From Rhodococcus yananensis (GTDB taxonomy: Bacteria > Actinomycetota > Actinomycetes > Mycobacteriales > Mycobacteriaceae): 33,960 nt of DNA. Position numbers and translations under genes: made by a program. The notes beneath the pieces are model-generated. The model saw nothing but the letters and a program-made list of their open reading frames with translations. It had not been told where the DNA came from and made no database searches. Shown in pieces: positions 32,849 through 33,960 of the stretch (positions within the stretch are counted from its first letter, which is position 1; each line of letters begins with the position of its first letter). The DNA is taken from contig NZ_JAIYEP010000049.1 of NCBI RefSeq assembly GCF_020515525.1, positions 1 to 33,960 on the forward strand, read 5' to 3'.

Positions 32849-33960
32849 ATGCAACTCTCTCACACCCGCCCCGTCACCGCGGCGAGGTTCGACGATCCGA
32901 ATCTCGTGTCGACCGCCGGACTGTCCCGATCATGGCCTTGGCCCGCAGTGGCGGCCTGCTCACCCTCACCGATCAGCATCTGAGCCTGCCCACCGACAAA
33001 GGCGCCCACCCCGGAGCGAAATCGGATCGTTGGTCGCGGGCATGGTCGCCGGCGCTGACAGCATCACCGACATGGCGCTGCTGCGGCACGGGGCGATGGG
33101 AACACTGTTCGACCGCCCCTACGCACCGTCGACGTTGGGATCGTTCCTGCGCGCCTTCTCCTTCGGGCATGTCCGGCAACTCGATGCCGTCGCCTCCCGG
33201 TTCCTGCGCGGCCTGGCCGCCTGCACCCCGCTGGTGGCGGGTTTCGACACTGGACGGGTGCTGGTCGACATCGACGATTCGATCATCGAAGTGCACGGTC
33301 ACAGCAAACAAGGATCCGGGTACGGTTACTCCGGGGTTCGCGGACTGAACGCGCTGATCACCACGGTCACCACCGACACCACGGCACCGGTGATCGTCGG
33401 ACAACGCCTGCGCAAAGGCTCCTGCGGATCAGCGCGTGGAGCAGCCCGGATGATCGCCGACACCCTGTCCACCGTCGAACATCTCCGACAGGCAGCCGCC
33501 GTCGGCTCCGGCGCCGCGACACCGGCGATGCCGACACCGCTGGTGCGGGCCGACTCGGCGTTCTACGGATATCCCACCGTCTCGGCGGCGCTGCGCGGCG
33601 GAGCCGACGTATCGGTGACCGTGCGTCTGACCTCGACCATCAAGACCGCGATCGCCTCGATCGGCGACGATGCGTGGACGCCGATCGAGTACACGAATGC
33701 GGTCTACGACCAGGACACCGAACGATGGATCTCGGCAGCCGAGGTCGCGGAGATCCCGTTCACCGCGTTCGCTTCCCAGAAGAAGACGCACCGGATTCCG
33801 GGGAGGTTGGTGGTGCGCCGGATCCCCGACCTGCGGCCGACGAAAGACCAGGGCCAAGGCGAATTGTTCGACATCTGGCGGTTCCATGCGTTCTTCACCA
33901 CTGTCGACGCCGCCGACCTCGATGCCGTCGCTGCCGACAGGCTCCACCGGCACCACGCGA
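32849..33960 (+). pseudogene. IS1380-family transposase with two frameshifts, incomplete
   Basis: The transposase starts at ATG 32849 (QLSHTRPVTAARFDDPNLVS) and keeps family sequence through three frames. A base is missing near 32922 (CTGTCCCG where CTGGTCCCG restores the frame) and another near 33020 (GCGAAATCGG where GCGAAAATCGG does). After this it stays open to the window end: SLVAGMVAGADSITDMALLR, VDIDDSIIEVHGHSKQGSGY (DDE region), LVRADSAFYGYPTVSAALRG and ELFDIWRFHAFFTT. About 370 codons are visible of the usual 450 or more. Both lesions are single-base losses, so decay is the simple reading. Sequencing error in the assembly is possible, and programmed frameshifting is unlikely because two are needed. 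Confidence 0.85.

Larger units (their letters stand above)
32760..33960 (+). mobile_element. IS1380-family insertion sequence, left part
   Basis: The element includes the transposase reading frame from 32849 and an untranslated left end of about 70-90 bp. The left boundary is somewhere in 32760-32785, judged from where the neighbouring gene frame loses sense; a terminal repeat cannot be confirmed because the right end is outside the window. Confidence 0.65.

Overview
The window is high-GC actinobacterial DNA with strong codon bias. It reads as a chromosomal accessory region of Rhodococcus or a close mycolate-containing relative. The evidence is dense lipid and CoA catabolism (three acyl-CoA ligase/dehydrogenase loci, FadH, P450), many TetR/PadR/ArsR regulators, GTG/TTG starts and probable leaderless genes. 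The genus assignment is an inference from gene content; no rRNA or tRNA gene was seen.

Layout. Positions 1-2313 hold a broken FAD-oxidoreductase/RidA chimera and a divergent TetR regulator. From 2324 to 5798, on the minus strand, lie a cytochrome P450 and a fused E1alpha-E1beta 2-oxoacid dehydrogenase. From 5933 to 12863 come an alpha/beta hydrolase, a large HD-GYP/LuxR regulator, an unknown protein, type I dehydroquinase (aroD), small hypotheticals and an SGNH hydrolase. Positions 12978-15839 contain a DoxX-like membrane protein, a small secreted protein, a GNAT acetyltransferase bracketed by related repeat elements and a tandem repeat array, and an ArsR-SRPBCC pair with a clear operator inside its promoter. 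Positions 15865-19608 contain an acyl-CoA dehydrogenase divergent from a TetR gene with two identical operator-like sites between them, an MGT-type glycosyltransferase and an atypical histidine phosphatase.

Positions 19725-30634 are the metabolic core. A FadD19-like acyl-CoA ligase sits behind a perfect match to the KstR consensus. A PadR regulator is divergent from a tight six-gene operon: SnoaL-like protein, CrtI/retinol-saturase-like flavoprotein, FAD/2Fe-2S reductase, acyl-CoA ligase, FadE5-like dehydrogenase, and FadH 2,4-dienoyl-CoA reductase. The operon looks like a dedicated route for activating and beta-oxidising an unsaturated, possibly isoprenoid or steroid-derived, acid. This is the best candidate for an undescribed system here; its substrate cannot be read from sequence.

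Positions 30640-33960 are a mobile-element graveyard: a group II intron maturase remnant, a HigB/RelE-type toxin-antitoxin pair, a stand-alone DnaB N-terminal-domain protein, a gene fragment, and an IS1380-family transposase with two frameshifts that runs off the window.
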